Positions 7,493 through 17,454 are shown, counted from the stretch's first letter. The stretch: DNA of 37,150 nucleotides from Rhizobium sp. (GCA_028290545.1 JAQGJP010000089.1:1-37150), one strand, 5' to 3'. Numbers and translations: made by a program. The notes: generated from the letters alone by a model not told the origin.

Positions 7493-7507
7493 TTAATCAA
7501 CTGTTAA
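7493..7507. promoter_or_regulatory. Second CtrA-like box before ftcR
   Basis: TTAA 7493-7496 and TTAA 7504-7507 are spaced by seven bases. The final C of the full consensus is a T here. It lies 90 bp upstream of the ftcR/rem start codon. This is a motif match only. Confidence 0.45.
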
Positions 7508-7597
7508 TTTCCATTCCTCATAATGCACAGTTTACGCTGAGTCGCCAGATTCGTACTCATTGGGTGTTGGTTCACTACACTGATTCGGAGGCGGACG

Positions 7598-8269
7598 ATG
7601 ATCGTAGTGGTTGACGAGCGTAGGCTCGTAAAGGACGGATATACTTCACTTTTCTTAAGAGAGGGCGTGCCCTCCACGGGGTTCGATCCCAGTGAGTTTG
7701 GAGAGTGGGTAAACACAGCTGCAGACACGGATATTGATGCCGTGGAAGCTTTTTTAATTGGGCAGTCGGAACTCTCTTTGGAACTTCCAAAGGCGATCCG
7801 CGACAGGAGCAGGGCGCCGGTAATTGCGGTCTCTGATTCGCCCTCTCTCGAGATGACGCTTGCATTCTTTGATTGTGGTGTCGATGACGTGGTGAGGAAG
7901 CCCGTCCATCCGAGGGAAATTCTTGCCCGGGCGGCGGCAATTCGCCGACGTCAAGGCGTTGTCAATAATTTTACGGATGTCGGTGCGGTCAGGGTTTTCT
8001 CTGACGGTCGCGATCCCGAGATTAGTGGCGAAGTGTTCCCACTCCCGCGGCGGGAGCGGAGAATCCTTGAATATTTGGTCTCCAACCGTGGGCGGCGGGT
8101 TTCCAAGACTCAGATTTTCAACGCGATCTACGGCATCTTCGACGAGGATGTGGAGGAGAATGTCGTTGAAAGTCATATCAGCAAGTTGCGCAAGAAGCTG
8201 CGGAAGCGGCTGGGTGTCGATCCCATCGATTCCAAGCGCTTTCTCGGTTACTGCATTGATTGGCAGTAA
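7598..8269 (+). CDS. ftcR: OmpR-family flagellar regulator FtcR/Rem
   Basis: This is a 223-aa transcription factor (Rem in Sinorhizobium, FtcR in Brucella) that activates flagellar and chemotaxis genes. The N-terminal receiver-like domain (about 1-115) keeps an acidic pair (D6, E7) and a K-P motif (VVRKPVHP), but the place of the phospho-accepting Asp reads [10 protein letters not shown], with F52 where Asp is expected. The C-terminal winged helix (about 130-220) shows [17 protein letters not shown] and a recognition-helix region [14 protein letters not shown]. It is read alone after a 281-bp gap with two CtrA-like boxes and has a GGAGG ribosome binding site just upstream. The degenerate receiver suggests control by abundance, not by phosphorylation (inferred). 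Confidence 0.93.
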   Translation: MIVVVDERRLVKDGYTSLFLREGVPSTGFDPSEFGEWVNTAADTDIDAVEAFLIGQSELSLELPKAIRDRSRAPVIAVSDSPSLEMTLAFFDCGVDDVVRKPVHPREILARAAAIRRRQGVVNNFTDVGAVRVFSDGRDPEISGEVFPLPRRERRILEYLVSNRGRRVSKTQIFNAIYGIFDEDVEENVVESHISKLRKKLRKRLGVDPIDSKRFLGYCIDWQ

Positions 8270-8391
8270 CCTAAGGACACGTGCCCGGGCGGGGCGGGCG
8301 CGGCTCTCTCAGTTGGTTTTCTGTTAAGTCGCAACGTTCACGCAAGGCACGTATCCTACTCTGTACTCAAATACGGAAACGAGGATCCGAA

Positions 8392-9777
8392 ATGAGCCTT
8401 TACGGAATGATGAGAACGGGTTCGTCTGGCATGAACGCCCAGGCGAGCCGACTGAGCACGGTGGCGGACAACATCGCCAATTCGAGCACGACGGGATATA
8501 AAACGGCTTCGACCGAATTCTCGTCCCTGCTTTTAAGCGCAACGGGCGGCAGCTATAATTCCGGGGCGGTCGAATCCGACATTCGCTACGCCATCAGCAA
8601 TCAGGGCGCGCTCACATATACGTCATCGGACACGGACCTTGCCATCAATGGCAATGGCTTCTTCGTCGTGCAGGGTGCCGACGGCCAGCCTTTCATGACG
8701 CGTGCCGGGTCGTTCGTGCCGAATGCCGATGGCGAGCTGGTCAATGCGGCCGGCTACAAGCTTCTCGGCTACCCCTACACGACCGAGCCTCCGACGCCCG
8801 TCGTCAACGGCTTCAACGGTCTGGTGCCGGTAACGGTCGGATCCAACTCGCTCATCGCCACGCCATCCACGCTCGGCTCTTTCAGTGCGAACCTGGATGA
8901 GCTCTCCGACATCGTCGACACGTCAGCTGGCGCTCTGACGCCGGGAACGGCGGCCGCAGGCGACACGCCCGTTTTTACTCACAAAAGTTCGGTCAAGGCT
9001 TATGACAGCCTCGGCGGCGAGGTGCTCGTCGATCTTTACTTCACCAAGACCGCGGACAACACGTGGGAAGTGGCGATGTACAACAGCGCAGACGCCGACC
9101 CGACCTCAGGTGGTTTCCCATATAGCAGCGATCCTCTGGCCTTGGACGCCGACATGACGACCACGCCTCCGACGGTGGGTACGGAAACGGCCATGACGCT
9201 GACGTTCGACGGTGCTGGCCAGATCCTGAGTTCCGATATCGGCGGAACGACAATCACCAATGATCCGGATTTGACTGCTAATCCGGACTTCGCAAACCTT
9301 GGCAAGGTCAACCTTGCGGATGTGTCGGGAATTGCGGGGCTTACGCTCGATCTCTCGGAGATGTCGAACTACAAATACGACTTCACCATCCAGGGCGCCA
9401 CGGTCAACGGCAATGCACCCAGCCAGGTGGATAAGGTTCAGATCGACAATGACGGAACTGTCTTCGCGCAGTATCAGAATGGCGATCTCATCCCGGTCTA
9501 CCGTGTGGCCATGGCCAATGTGCAGAGTCCGGATGAGCTTTCGGTTATTTCCGGCAATATCTACGCCCAGAGCGCTGACTCCGGTGTCGTGATCCTCGGC
9601 TTCCCCGGCAGCAGCGGCCTTGGTTCCATCACCTCCGGTGCGCTGGAAAGTTCCAACGTCGATCTCGCCGAGGAACTCACCAAGATGATCGAGTCGCAGC
9701 GAACCTACACTGCCAACTCGAAGGTATTTCAGACCGGCGCGGATTTGTTGGACGTTCTCGTCAATCTGAAGCGGTAG
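8392..9777 (+). CDS. flgE: Flagellar hook protein FlgE
   Basis: This 461-aa protein forms the flexible hook joining the basal body to the filament. The N-terminus carries the rod/hook signature (GMNAQASRLSTVADNIANSS, about residues 14-33) and the C-terminus carries the matching helix (ESSNVDLAEELTKMIESQRT, about 422-441). The centre contains the FlgE-specific domains, including AINGNGFFVVQG. ATG 8392 has a GAGGA ribosome binding site at 8381-8385. In-frame codons upstream to 8281 encode a non-conserved stretch and are excluded. It is the first gene of flgE-flgK-flgL, and its own promoter probably lies in 8270-8391. Confidence 0.97.
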   Translation: MSLYGMMRTGSSGMNAQASRLSTVADNIANSSTTGYKTASTEFSSLLLSATGGSYNSGAVESDIRYAISNQGALTYTSSDTDLAINGNGFFVVQGADGQPFMTRAGSFVPNADGELVNAAGYKLLGYPYTTEPPTPVVNGFNGLVPVTVGSNSLIATPSTLGSFSANLDELSDIVDTSAGALTPGTAAAGDTPVFTHKSSVKAYDSLGGEVLVDLYFTKTADNTWEVAMYNSADADPTSGGFPYSSDPLALDADMTTTPPTVGTETAMTLTFDGAGQILSSDIGGTTITNDPDLTANPDFANLGKVNLADVSGIAGLTLDLSEMSNYKYDFTIQGATVNGNAPSQVDKVQIDNDGTVFAQYQNGDLIPVYRVAMANVQSPDELSVISGNIYAQSADSGVVILGFPGSSGLGSITSGALESSNVDLAEELTKMIESQRTYTANSKVFQTGADLLDVLVNLKR

Positions 9778-9799
9778 TGAAAAATAAAAGGGGCGCATC

Positions 9800-11296
9800 A
9801 TGTCGCTATCTTCCGCCATCAATACCGCCGGTTCGATCTTCTCCAACACCGGGCTGCAGAGCTCGGCGCTGGCAACCAACATTGCCAACGCATCCAACCC
9901 GGACTATGCGCGCCGGGTTGGCACACTGACGATCGATTCCGCCGGTGCGCAGAAACTGGTGATCGAACGTGCCTATGATAACGGCCTGGTCAAGCAGACT
10001 ATGTATGCGACCGCCGATGCCACGGCCCAGGATACGCTTCAGGAAAAGCTGGAGCGTATCCGTTCCCTGCTTGGCGGCAACGATTACGAGACGTCGCCGT
10101 CGACCTATATCGCGACCCTGCGCGACAGTCTGCAGGCCTACGCTACCAAGCCGAACGAATCGACGCTCGCGTCGACGGTCGTTTCCAGTGCCAAGGACGT
10201 CAGCAATTCGCTGAATAATATTTCGGCCGAGATCCAGTCGATGCGCGGCTCGGTCGATCAGGAAATCGGCGATCAGATAAATAAGCTCAACGGTATCCTC
10301 AAGCAGTTCACGGATATCAACGGCGCCATCAAGGCCGGCACGGCGCTGGGCAAGGACATCAACAACGAACTGGACATGCGGGAACGCTATGTCAAGCAGA
10401 TCTCCGAAATCGTCGGCGTTCGTTCGTTTACGCGTGGCGACAATGACATGGTGCTCTACACCAGCGATGGCTCGATGCTGTTCGATGGTGATGCCCGCAA
10501 GATCCTCTTCACCCCGACAGCCGCCTATGGTGCCACGACCGTCGGCAATCCGATCGTCGTTGATGGCATCGCGATGGACGAGGGCGAAAGCGGCAATACA
10601 ACCGCAAAGGGCTCCCTGCAGGCTTTGCTGCAGGTTCGGGACACGGTAATTCCGACTTATCAGAAACAGCTCGATGAAACCGCGCGCGGCCTTATCAGCA
10701 TGTTTTCGCAAACGGACCAGACCGGCTCGGGCGTGGATCCGATACCCGGGCTGTTCACCTACGGCGATTATGCCATCGGCGACCTGCTGCCGGCGGACGG
10801 GACACTCTCCAGCGGTCTTTCCGCGCAGATCAAGATCAATGACAGCCTGGTCAAGAACCTCGGCGGAGAGCCGACGGCCCTTCGCGATGGTGGCTATGAT
10901 GTCGACGGTCTCAATATCGCTTCGACTGACTATCTGGGAAATCCGACAAACGATGCCGGCTATTCCGATTTGCTCGACGACTATGTCCAGAGCTTCGATA
11001 CAGACATGAACTTCGATACGGTCACGCTGCTCGATGCGAGCACCACGATTACGGATTTCGCCACAGGTTCCGTCGGCTGGCTGGAGCAGTTGATTTCCGA
11101 AGGCGCGGCGGCCAAGGATAACAAGACAGCGCAGTTATCGCGCGTCACAGAAGCGCTTTCCAATACGACGGGCGTCAGTCTGGACGAGGAAATGTCGCTG
11201 ATGCTCGATCTGGAGCAAAGTTACAAGGCATCGAGCAAGCTTGTTTCTGCCGTGGATCAGATGATCGAGGCGTTACTTACCGCAGTGGGGCCATAA
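9800..11296 (+). CDS. flgK: Flagellar hook-associated protein 1, FlgK
   Basis: This 498-aa protein forms the first junction ring between hook and filament. The N-terminal part has the flagellar rod/hook type helix with GLQSSALATNIANASNPDYARR (given here only as a landmark, residues about 19-40). The C-terminal helix ends in the SYKASSKLVSAVDQMIEALL region. The length is typical for rhizobial FlgK. The ATG lies 22 bases after the flgE stop with AAAAGGGG just upstream. FlgK is normally exported with help from FlgN, for which a candidate lies at 18142. Confidence 0.95.
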   Translation: MSLSSAINTAGSIFSNTGLQSSALATNIANASNPDYARRVGTLTIDSAGAQKLVIERAYDNGLVKQTMYATADATAQDTLQEKLERIRSLLGGNDYETSPSTYIATLRDSLQAYATKPNESTLASTVVSSAKDVSNSLNNISAEIQSMRGSVDQEIGDQINKLNGILKQFTDINGAIKAGTALGKDINNELDMRERYVKQISEIVGVRSFTRGDNDMVLYTSDGSMLFDGDARKILFTPTAAYGATTVGNPIVVDGIAMDEGESGNTTAKGSLQALLQVRDTVIPTYQKQLDETARGLISMFSQTDQTGSGVDPIPGLFTYGDYAIGDLLPADGTLSSGLSAQIKINDSLVKNLGGEPTALRDGGYDVDGLNIASTDYLGNPTNDAGYSDLLDDYVQSFDTDMNFDTVTLLDASTTITDFATGSVGWLEQLISEGAAAKDNKTAQLSRVTEALSNTTGVSLDEEMSLMLDLEQSYKASSKLVSAVDQMIEALLTAVGP

Positions 11297-11299
11297 TTC

Positions 11300-12367
11300 A
11301 TGAAGACGTCATTCATATCCAACCTTGCCGTCACGAATTCGATGCGCCAGTCGATGAACCAGGTTCAGAACGAGATGGTCGATGCGCAAAAGGAAGTGGT
11401 GTCCGGGCGCTACAACAATCTCGGGGAAGTACTGGGAGCGACGACGTCGCGCAGTCTCAATCTCCACCGCGACGTCAATATGATGGACAACGTGCTGGCG
11501 ACCAATTCGATCGTCACCCAGCGTCTGTCATCGACGCAGATGGCGATGTCAACGATTTCGGATGCCGCCCAGACGGGGCTCAACACCCTGGTCGCGCTCG
11601 CCGGATCGACCGACAAGACACAGCTCGCCACTGCGGTCCAGACGATGACCGACGTGCTCGACCAGTTCACCGACGCGTCGAATACCTCGGTCAACGGCGA
11701 ATATGTGCTCTCGGGTATCAACACCGATATAAAGCCGATGAGCGATTATTCGACCGACGAGAGCGGCGCGAGGACCGCGTTTCAAGGCGAATTTCTGACT
11801 TACTTCGGGTTTCCGCAGGATGACCCCAGCGTCAACAACATCACGGCGACCCAGATGCAGGGTTTCATGACCACGGTCGTGGAGCCGATGTTCCTCGATC
11901 CGTCCGCGTCGAATTATGCCTGGGACACGAATTGGTCTGCTGCTTCGGATACCCCGATGACGAGCCGGATTTCCAAATCCGAAGTCGTGCAAACGTCGGC
12001 GACCGTGAACGCAGATGGTTTCCGCTACCTTGCGATGGGCGCTATCGTCGGCATAGAATTGCTGAACCTGCCGGTCGGCAGCGATGCGCGCGCAGTCGTC
12101 AGCAATTCCGTGATCAACTATATGGGGCAGGCCATCAACGGCGTCGACCAGGAGCGTACACAGCTCGGTCTGTCGGAAAACCGTGTATCGATGGCGAACG
12201 AGACCCTTCAGGCGCAAATCAATATCGTCAAGCTCAACCTTGACGATCTCGAGGGTGTGGACGTCTACGAGGCGTCGACGCGGATTACGGCGCTGACCAA
12301 TCAGATGGAAATTTCCTATAACCTGACGGCGCGGCTTTCGCAATTGAGCCTTGTCAACTCGCTCTGA
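11300..12367 (+). CDS. flgL: Flagellar hook-associated protein 3, FlgL
   Basis: This 355-aa protein forms the second junction ring on which the flagellin filament is built. It is flagellin-like at both ends: the N-terminal helix includes MRQSMNQVQNEMVDAQKEVV and the C-terminal helix ends TARLSQLSLVNSL. It starts 3 bases after the flgK stop, so the two are likely translated from one message. A 140-base gap separates it from flaF. Confidence 0.94.
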   Translation: MKTSFISNLAVTNSMRQSMNQVQNEMVDAQKEVVSGRYNNLGEVLGATTSRSLNLHRDVNMMDNVLATNSIVTQRLSSTQMAMSTISDAAQTGLNTLVALAGSTDKTQLATAVQTMTDVLDQFTDASNTSVNGEYVLSGINTDIKPMSDYSTDESGARTAFQGEFLTYFGFPQDDPSVNNITATQMQGFMTTVVEPMFLDPSASNYAWDTNWSAASDTPMTSRISKSEVVQTSATVNADGFRYLAMGAIVGIELLNLPVGSDARAVVSNSVINYMGQAINGVDQERTQLGLSENRVSMANETLQAQINIVKLNLDDLEGVDVYEASTRITALTNQMEISYNLTARLSQLSLVNSL

Positions 12368-12439
12368 TCGGATCACATGCATCATAACGCATTGTAATCA
12401 GTAAGTAATTTTTGACCGGGACGAGGCAATCACAATAGA

Positions 12440-12480
12440 TGAAGCGTAAGCCTGGGTTCAGGCAAGTGATATACGCTTCA
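12440..12480 (+). promoter_or_regulatory. Nested hairpin in the flaF leader
   Basis: TGAAGCGTA (12440-12448) pairs perfectly with TACGCTTCA (12472-12480). Inside it, GCCTG (12450-12454) pairs with CAGGC (12459-12463) over a GGTT loop. The structure ends 27 bases before the flaF start codon, just upstream of its ribosome binding site, and is not followed by a T run. It may be an mRNA control element or a DNA binding site. Function is unknown. Confidence 0.5.
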
Positions 12481-12507
12481 GAGAATGATCGGAATAAGAG
12501 GGACTGA

Positions 12508-12855
12508 ATGTACCAGTTTTCCTACGCAGAGATAATGGCGGATGATGTCGCCGACTCGCGGGAGCGCGAGAGGCAGGTCTTAGATCGCGCCGTTAATCTC
12601 CTCAGAATTGCCACAGGCTCGGGACGCGACTCGCGCGAAGCGGTCGAAGCACTCTACTATACACGTCGCGTATGGGTAGCCTTCATTGACGATCTGAGAA
12701 ACGAGGACAATCAGCTTCCGCTTCCCTTGAGGGCTGACCTGATTTCCATCGGAATTTGGATTTTGAAGGAAGTCGATCGTATTCGACTCAGAAAATCCCA
12801 TAATTTCAAAGGTATCGCAGATATCATAACCATCATCAGGGATGGACTGAAATGA
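12508..12855 (+). CDS. flaF: Flagellin biosynthesis regulator FlaF
   Basis: This 115-aa cytoplasmic protein belongs to the alphaproteobacterial FlaF family. In Caulobacter and Brucella, FlaF and FlbT act in opposite directions on flagellin production. The characteristic features are [13 protein letters not shown] at the start, a helix with [13 protein letters not shown], and the closing [18 protein letters not shown] segment. The ATG follows AGAGGGA. The gene overlaps flbT by 4 bases (ATGA at 12852-12855). Confidence 0.95.
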   Translation: MYQFSYAEIMADDVADSRERERQVLDRAVNLLRIATGSGRDSREAVEALYYTRRVWVAFIDDLRNEDNQLPLPLRADLISIGIWILKEVDRIRLRKSHNFKGIADIITIIRDGLK

Positions 12856-13301
12856 AAAGCACTTTGCGTATATCGCTTAAATCCGGAGAACGGATTTTCA
12901 TCAATGGCGCTGTTCTGAGAGTTGATCGCAAAGTTGCCGTCGAATTTCTGAATGACGTGACCTTCCTTCTCGAAAATCACGTGCTGCAGCCTGAAGGGGC
13001 AACAACGCCTCTCAAACAGCTTTACTTCATCGTACAGATGATGCTGATCAATCCGGAAGGCGCCGAACAGTCCAGGCTGATGTTCCGGAAATCGATCGTC
13101 ATGCTGCTGGCAAGCTTCCAGAACGACGAAATTCTGGCGGAGCTGAAGCGGATCGACGCGGTCGTGACCTCCGGCCGTCCGTTCGATGCGCTGAAGGCCA
13201 TCCGCGCGCTTTACCCCATTGAAGAAAAGATACTGTCTGCGCAGGAAATCACTCCCGCAGTCCGTGAACACATCCGTCGGGAGATAGCACCATGGCAGTA
13301 G
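12852..13301 (+). CDS. flbT: Flagellin mRNA regulator FlbT
   Basis: This 149-aa protein belongs to the FlbT family. In Caulobacter, FlbT binds the 5' leader of flagellin mRNA and lowers its stability until the hook is complete. In Brucella it acts positively. Family features are the opening [17 protein letters not shown] strand pair, [11 protein letters not shown], and the helical segment [19 protein letters not shown]. It is coupled to flaF by a 4-base overlap and to flgD by a 10-base overlap. A likely target is the leader of the flagellin gene at 267. Confidence 0.95.
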   Translation: MKSTLRISLKSGERIFINGAVLRVDRKVAVEFLNDVTFLLENHVLQPEGATTPLKQLYFIVQMMLINPEGAEQSRLMFRKSIVMLLASFQNDEILAELKRIDAVVTSGRPFDALKAIRALYPIEEKILSAQEITPAVREHIRREIAPWQ

Positions 13302-13810
13302 ATTCGGTTACAGGTACACCACCCGTCACGCAGACGGTCACGACGCCGACGGCATCGACAACCGATACCAAGACCGCGACACTGAATTACGACAGCTTCC
13401 TCAAGTTGCTCGTGGCGCAGATGCAGAACCAGGATCCCACGGATCCGGTCGATGCCACCCAGCAGATGTCGCAGCTCGCATCGTTCTCTAACGTGGAACA
13501 GGCGATCAAGACCAATGCGCATCTCGAGAGCCTGATCCAGGAAAACTCGCTGACGCAGGCCACCTCGCTGATCGGCAAGACCGTGACCAGCGCGGACGGC
13601 AAGACCTCGGGCATTGTCGCATCGGTAGAAATCAAGTCCGATGGCCTGACGGCAACGACGAAAGATGGTAAAGAGATTACGATCGAGACTGGAATCACTG
13701 TCGCTTCGACCAGCGACACGGCTCCAACCCCGACACCGACAACACCGGACAACGGCGAGGTTACACCGGACGATGGCGTGACTGCGCCGACCAATCCGAC
13801 CGGCGAATAG
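13292..13810 (+). CDS. flgD: Flagellar hook-capping protein FlgD
   Basis: This is a 172-aa scaffold that caps the growing hook and guides FlgE subunits. The N-terminal FlgD signature is present: [19 protein letters not shown], followed by the [14 protein letters not shown] stretch. A short beta region follows ([20 protein letters not shown]). The end is a Pro/Thr/Asp-rich tail ([18 protein letters not shown]) and the large C-terminal Ig-like domains of enteric FlgD (about 230 aa) are missing. Rhizobial FlgD proteins are usually short, so this is not necessarily a truncation. The start codon lies within the flbT coding region. Confidence 0.93.
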   Translation: MAVDSVTGTPPVTQTVTTPTASTTDTKTATLNYDSFLKLLVAQMQNQDPTDPVDATQQMSQLASFSNVEQAIKTNAHLESLIQENSLTQATSLIGKTVTSADGKTSGIVASVEIKSDGLTATTKDGKEITIETGITVASTSDTAPTPTPTTPDNGEVTPDDGVTAPTNPTGE

Positions 13811-13842
13811 CGATATCCTCTATTGGTTAGTGAGGTGCTGCC

Positions 13843-14109
13843 ATGAATGAGGCAGATGCACTCGATATGGTCCAGGCTGCGATCTGGACGGTTCTCGTGG
13901 CGTCAGGACCAGCGGTCCTGGCGGCCATGATCGTTGGCGTCGTGGTCGCGCTTCTGCAGGCGCTCACCCAGGTGCAGGAAATCACCCTGACATTCGTCCC
14001 GAAGATCCTTGCCGTGTTTGCGGCAGTGGCGATATCGGCACCCTTCATCGGCGCGCAATTGTCGATTTTCACAACGATGATTTTCTCCCGCGTGCAAAGC
14101 GGGTTTTAG
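13843..14109 (+). CDS. fliQ: Flagellar export gate protein FliQ
   Basis: This 88-aa membrane protein is part of the FliPQR export gate in the flagellar base. Two transmembrane helices (about residues 15-40 and 52-75) flank the conserved LLQALTQVQEITLTFVPKI segment that is diagnostic for FliQ/SctS. GAGGTG lies 5 bases before the ATG. It precedes flhA and fliR; fliP is usually with fliL elsewhere in the rhizobial cluster and is not in this window. Confidence 0.96.
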   Translation: MNEADALDMVQAAIWTVLVASGPAVLAAMIVGVVVALLQALTQVQEITLTFVPKILAVFAAVAISAPFIGAQLSIFTTMIFSRVQSGF

Positions 14110-14201
14110 CCCTGCGGGAGCCGCCTCGCACCCTTCGCACAAGTTTCACGCGCTAGCATGGATCCGCTAGCAATACGGCTCATGAAGAGGCGGGTGATTC
14201 T

Positions 14202-16292
14202 ATGGCGGATGTAACGTCGCTAATCGTACCTAAAGTTGCGCCCAAAGGGCGGGATATTGGTTTTGCCATCGGCATCATCATCATCCTCGCGACGCTGTTT
14301 TTACCTCTGCCGCCAATCCTGATCGATCTCGGGCTGGCGTTCTCCATCTCCTTCTCGGTCCTGATCCTGATGGTGGCGCTGTGGATCCAGAAGCCTCTGG
14401 ATTTCTCGTCCTTTCCGACAATCCTGCTGATTGCCACGATGACGCGCCTGGCGCTGAACATCGCCACGACGCGCGTCATTCTCAGCCACGGCAACGAAGG
14501 CCACGAGGCTGCCGGTCATGTGATCGCCGGCTTTGCAAGCCTGGTGATGTCCGGCGACTTCGTCATCGGTCTGATCGTCTTCCTCATCCTGGTTGTCGTC
14601 AATTTCATCGTCATCACCAAGGGCGCGACGCGTATCGCCGAAGTCGGCGCGCGTTTCACCCTGGACGCCATTCCCGGCAAGCAGATGTCGATCGACGCGG
14701 ACCTTTCCGCCGGCATGATCGACGATGTCGAAGCCCGGCGCCGGCGCAAGGAACTGGAAGACGAGAGCTCGTTCTTCGGGGCGATGGACGGTGCCTCCAA
14801 ATTCGTGCGCGGCGACGCGGTCGCTGGCCTGCTGATCACGGCAATCAACATTTTCGGCGGCATCATCATCGGTTATTTCCGCCACGGCATGGAAATCACA
14901 GAAGCTGCCGACGTCTTCGTCAAGCTGTCCGTCGGCGACGGCCTAGTTTCGCAGATTCCGGCGCTCATCATCTCCCTCGCAGCCGGCCTGCTTGTGTCGC
15001 GCGGCGGCCAGACGGGCACGACGGACAAGGCGGTCGTCGACCAGCTTGCCGGCTATCCCCGCGCGTTGGCGATGTCCGCGGGTCTGGTATTTGTACTGGC
15101 ACTCATTCCTGGCCTGCCGTTTATTCCGTTTGCCACGCTCGGCGGCATCATGGCTTTCGGCAGTTGGGTGATCCCGCGTCGGGTGGAAGCCGAGAACCAG
15201 GCCAAGCGCGTTGCCGAGGAGCAGAAGAAGGCGGCCGAGGTCAAGGCCGACGACAAGGACTCGGTCAAGCAGGCATTGAAGACGCCGGAAATCGAGCTCG
15301 CGCTCGGCAAGCAGGTCTCGACCAGGTTGCTGGGTGCCCATCAGGAGCTCGCGTTTCGCGTCGGCAAGATGCGCAAGAAATTCGCCAGCCAGTACGGGTT
15401 CGTCGTTCCGGAAATCAAGGTATCGGACGAGCTCGGCATTGCCGACAAGTCCTATCACATCCGCATCCATGGAACGACCGTTGCCTCCAACGCGCTACGC
15501 GTCGGCGAAGTGCTGGTTATCACCGGCGGCGGACGCAAGCCGTCCGTGCCTGGGGATGATGTCCGCGAGCCCGCGTTCGGAATGCCGGCGGTCTCGGTTG
15601 TCGAAACCTTCACGGAAGAACTGCGGCGCGAGGGCTTCCATCCGATCGACAACGTCTCCGTCGTGCTGACGCATCTGAGCGAGGTCATCCGCAACAACCT
15701 TCCGCAACTTCTCTCGTACAAGGACGTGAAGATCCTCATCGATCGCCTCGACCCCGAATACAAGAAGCTTGCCGATGAAATCTGCACGACGCACATGTCC
15801 TATTCCGGGCTGCAGGCCGTGCTCAAGCTCTTGCTTGCCGAGCGCGTCTCGATCCGCAACCTGCATCTCATTCTCGAGGCCGTCGCCGAACTCGCGCCGC
15901 ATGTGCGCAAAACCGAGCAGATCGTCGAGCATGTGCGGGTGCGGATGGCCCAGCAGATCTGTGGCGATCTCTCCGACAACGGCCTTCTGCGCGTCCTGCG
16001 TCTCGGCAACAAGTGGGATATGGTGTTTCATCAGGCGATCAAACGCGATGCCAAGGGCGAGATTGTCGAATTCGACATCGATCCGCGGCATCTGGAGGAA
16101 TTCTCCGACCAGGCCACGAAGGTGGTGCGCGAATATCTCGACCGTGGCCTGCCGTTCGTGCTTGTCACCTCGCCGGAAACGCGCTCCTATGTTCGCATGA
16201 TCATCGAGCGGCTGTTCGCGACGCTGCCGGTGCTCTCGCATGTCGAACTGGCCAAGGGCATCGAAATCAAGATCCTCGGAACTATTTCATGA
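14202..16292 (+). CDS. flhA: Flagellar export protein FlhA
   Basis: This 696-aa protein is the central component of the flagellar type III export gate, using the proton gradient and docking substrates and chaperones through its cytosolic ring. Residues about 20-330 contain the eight transmembrane helices of the family. The conserved cytoplasmic FHIPEP loop is seen as [20 protein letters not shown] and [16 protein letters not shown]. Residues about 345-696 form the soluble domain. The length matches the family. It overlaps fliR by 4 bases (ATGA at 16289-16292). Confidence 0.98.
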   Translation: MADVTSLIVPKVAPKGRDIGFAIGIIIILATLFLPLPPILIDLGLAFSISFSVLILMVALWIQKPLDFSSFPTILLIATMTRLALNIATTRVILSHGNEGHEAAGHVIAGFASLVMSGDFVIGLIVFLILVVVNFIVITKGATRIAEVGARFTLDAIPGKQMSIDADLSAGMIDDVEARRRRKELEDESSFFGAMDGASKFVRGDAVAGLLITAINIFGGIIIGYFRHGMEITEAADVFVKLSVGDGLVSQIPALIISLAAGLLVSRGGQTGTTDKAVVDQLAGYPRALAMSAGLVFVLALIPGLPFIPFATLGGIMAFGSWVIPRRVEAENQAKRVAEEQKKAAEVKADDKDSVKQALKTPEIELALGKQVSTRLLGAHQELAFRVGKMRKKFASQYGFVVPEIKVSDELGIADKSYHIRIHGTTVASNALRVGEVLVITGGGRKPSVPGDDVREPAFGMPAVSVVETFTEELRREGFHPIDNVSVVLTHLSEVIRNNLPQLLSYKDVKILIDRLDPEYKKLADEICTTHMSYSGLQAVLKLLLAERVSIRNLHLILEAVAELAPHVRKTEQIVEHVRVRMAQQICGDLSDNGLLRVLRLGNKWDMVFHQAIKRDAKGEIVEFDIDPRHLEEFSDQATKVVREYLDRGLPFVLVTSPETRSYVRMIIERLFATLPVLSHVELAKGIEIKILGTIS

Positions 16293-17035
16293 TTCAAGAT
16301 CCGCAAGGCCTGGTAATGGCGCTCTTCTTAGCGTTCTGCCGGGTCGCGGGATGCATTATGGTCTTGCCGGGTTTTTCGACGGCGCGCGTGCCCATGACTT
16401 TCAGGCTGCTGCTCGCCGCCACGGTGTCCATGGCGATGCTTCCGCTGATGTGGGATTCCATCTATCCGAAGGTCGAGGGTGGCGTGCCCGATTATGTGCT
16501 GACGCTGGGGCACGAAACCTTCATCGGCGTCGTCCTCGGCCTCATTACGCGATTTTATGCCCAGGGGCTGCAGTTTCTTGGCACAGTCATAACCTCGATG
16601 ATCGGGTTGAACACGCCGCCGGCGGGCGACATTCTCGAAGACACAAGCGAAGGCCAGCTGACTAATCTTCTGACGTTTGCTGGTCTGATGGTGCTGTTCA
16701 TGATGGATTTTCATCACCAGATCTTTCTCGCATTGGCGCAATCCTACAAAACCTGGCCGGTCGATGGGACGTTCGACCCTCAGAGTGCGCTGGTATCCCT
16801 GGTCGACACTCTGGCGGCGACCTTCGCGGTGATGCTCCGGCTGGCCAGCCCGTTTATCCTTTTCAACGTGCTCTTCAACGTGGCCATCGGCTTCATCAAC
16901 AAATTGGCGCCGGTCGTTCCGGTCTACTTCATCTCGACCCCCTATCAGGTGATGGGCGGGCTGCTGCTGTTCTACTTCGGCATCGTGTCGCTGCTGTCGC
17001 TGTTTGCCGATGCCTTTGGCAAAATATTCAACTAG
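16289..17035 (+). CDS. fliR: Flagellar export gate protein FliR
   Basis: This is a 248-aa integral membrane protein of the FliPQR gate. Several hydrophobic segments are visible, starting with [19 protein letters not shown], a strong FliR/SctT N-terminal feature, and [16 protein letters not shown]. The start ATG overlaps the flhA stop. A longer in-frame reading back to 16013 lies within flhA and is excluded. It is followed by four small genes that probably belong to the same transcript. Confidence 0.96.
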   Translation: MIQDPQGLVMALFLAFCRVAGCIMVLPGFSTARVPMTFRLLLAATVSMAMLPLMWDSIYPKVEGGVPDYVLTLGHETFIGVVLGLITRFYAQGLQFLGTVITSMIGLNTPPAGDILEDTSEGQLTNLLTFAGLMVLFMMDFHHQIFLALAQSYKTWPVDGTFDPQSALVSLVDTLAATFAVMLRLASPFILFNVLFNVAIGFINKLAPVVPVYFISTPYQVMGGLLLFYFGIVSLLSLFADAFGKIFN

Positions 17036-17046
17036 GATCTGTTCCG

Positions 17047-17454
17047 ATGGTAAAGCAGTCCCGCTCCGAGAAGCTTGGTCGCCTGGTAAAGGTGCAGCGT
17101 CATCTTGAGCATATGGCGGAAGCCGACCTTGCGGCGACGACGCGGGCACGCCACGAGATTCAGGAAAATCTCGTAGCTGTCGTCGATGCCATCGGATCGC
17201 TCGCGCCGATCCACCAGATTTTCGCCGGGTTGTATTCCGGCCAGATAAGCCGTCTCACCGCCAAGGACCAGCACCTTGAAACGGTCCAGCAGATCCACGA
17301 AAACAAGATGATGCGCGAGAAGGCCAAGGGCGATCGCCTGGAGGAGAACAGGAAAGAGGCGCGTGTTTTCGAGGATCGTGAGGCGGACGACAACGCCGTC
17401 TATGACATTATCGACCAGCAGATCGCGCTCAAATTCAGGTCCGACGACATCTGA
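17047..17454 (+). CDS. FliJ-like coiled-coil protein (tentative)
   Basis: This 135-aa protein has no signal peptide or membrane segment and is almost wholly alpha-helical. It is rich in K, E, R, A and Q, and a long central helix (about residues 50-115) contains EENRKEARVFEDREADDN. Size, charge and helix content resemble FliJ, the small stalk protein of the FliI ATPase and a general export chaperone. FliJ is poorly conserved, so this is inference from shape and context. The ATG lies 11 bases after the fliR stop. It could instead be another coiled-coil flagellar protein. Confidence 0.55.
   Translation: MVKQSRSEKLGRLVKVQRHLEHMAEADLAATTRARHEIQENLVAVVDAIGSLAPIHQIFAGLYSGQISRLTAKDQHLETVQQIHENKMMREKAKGDRLEENRKEARVFEDREADDNAVYDIIDQQIALKFRSDDI

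Noticed and set aside
14152..14171. GCTAGC repeated around GGATCC just before flhA
   Set aside because: A 6-bp inverted pair with an 8-base spacer is short and common by chance; no other sign of a regulatory site or cloning scar.
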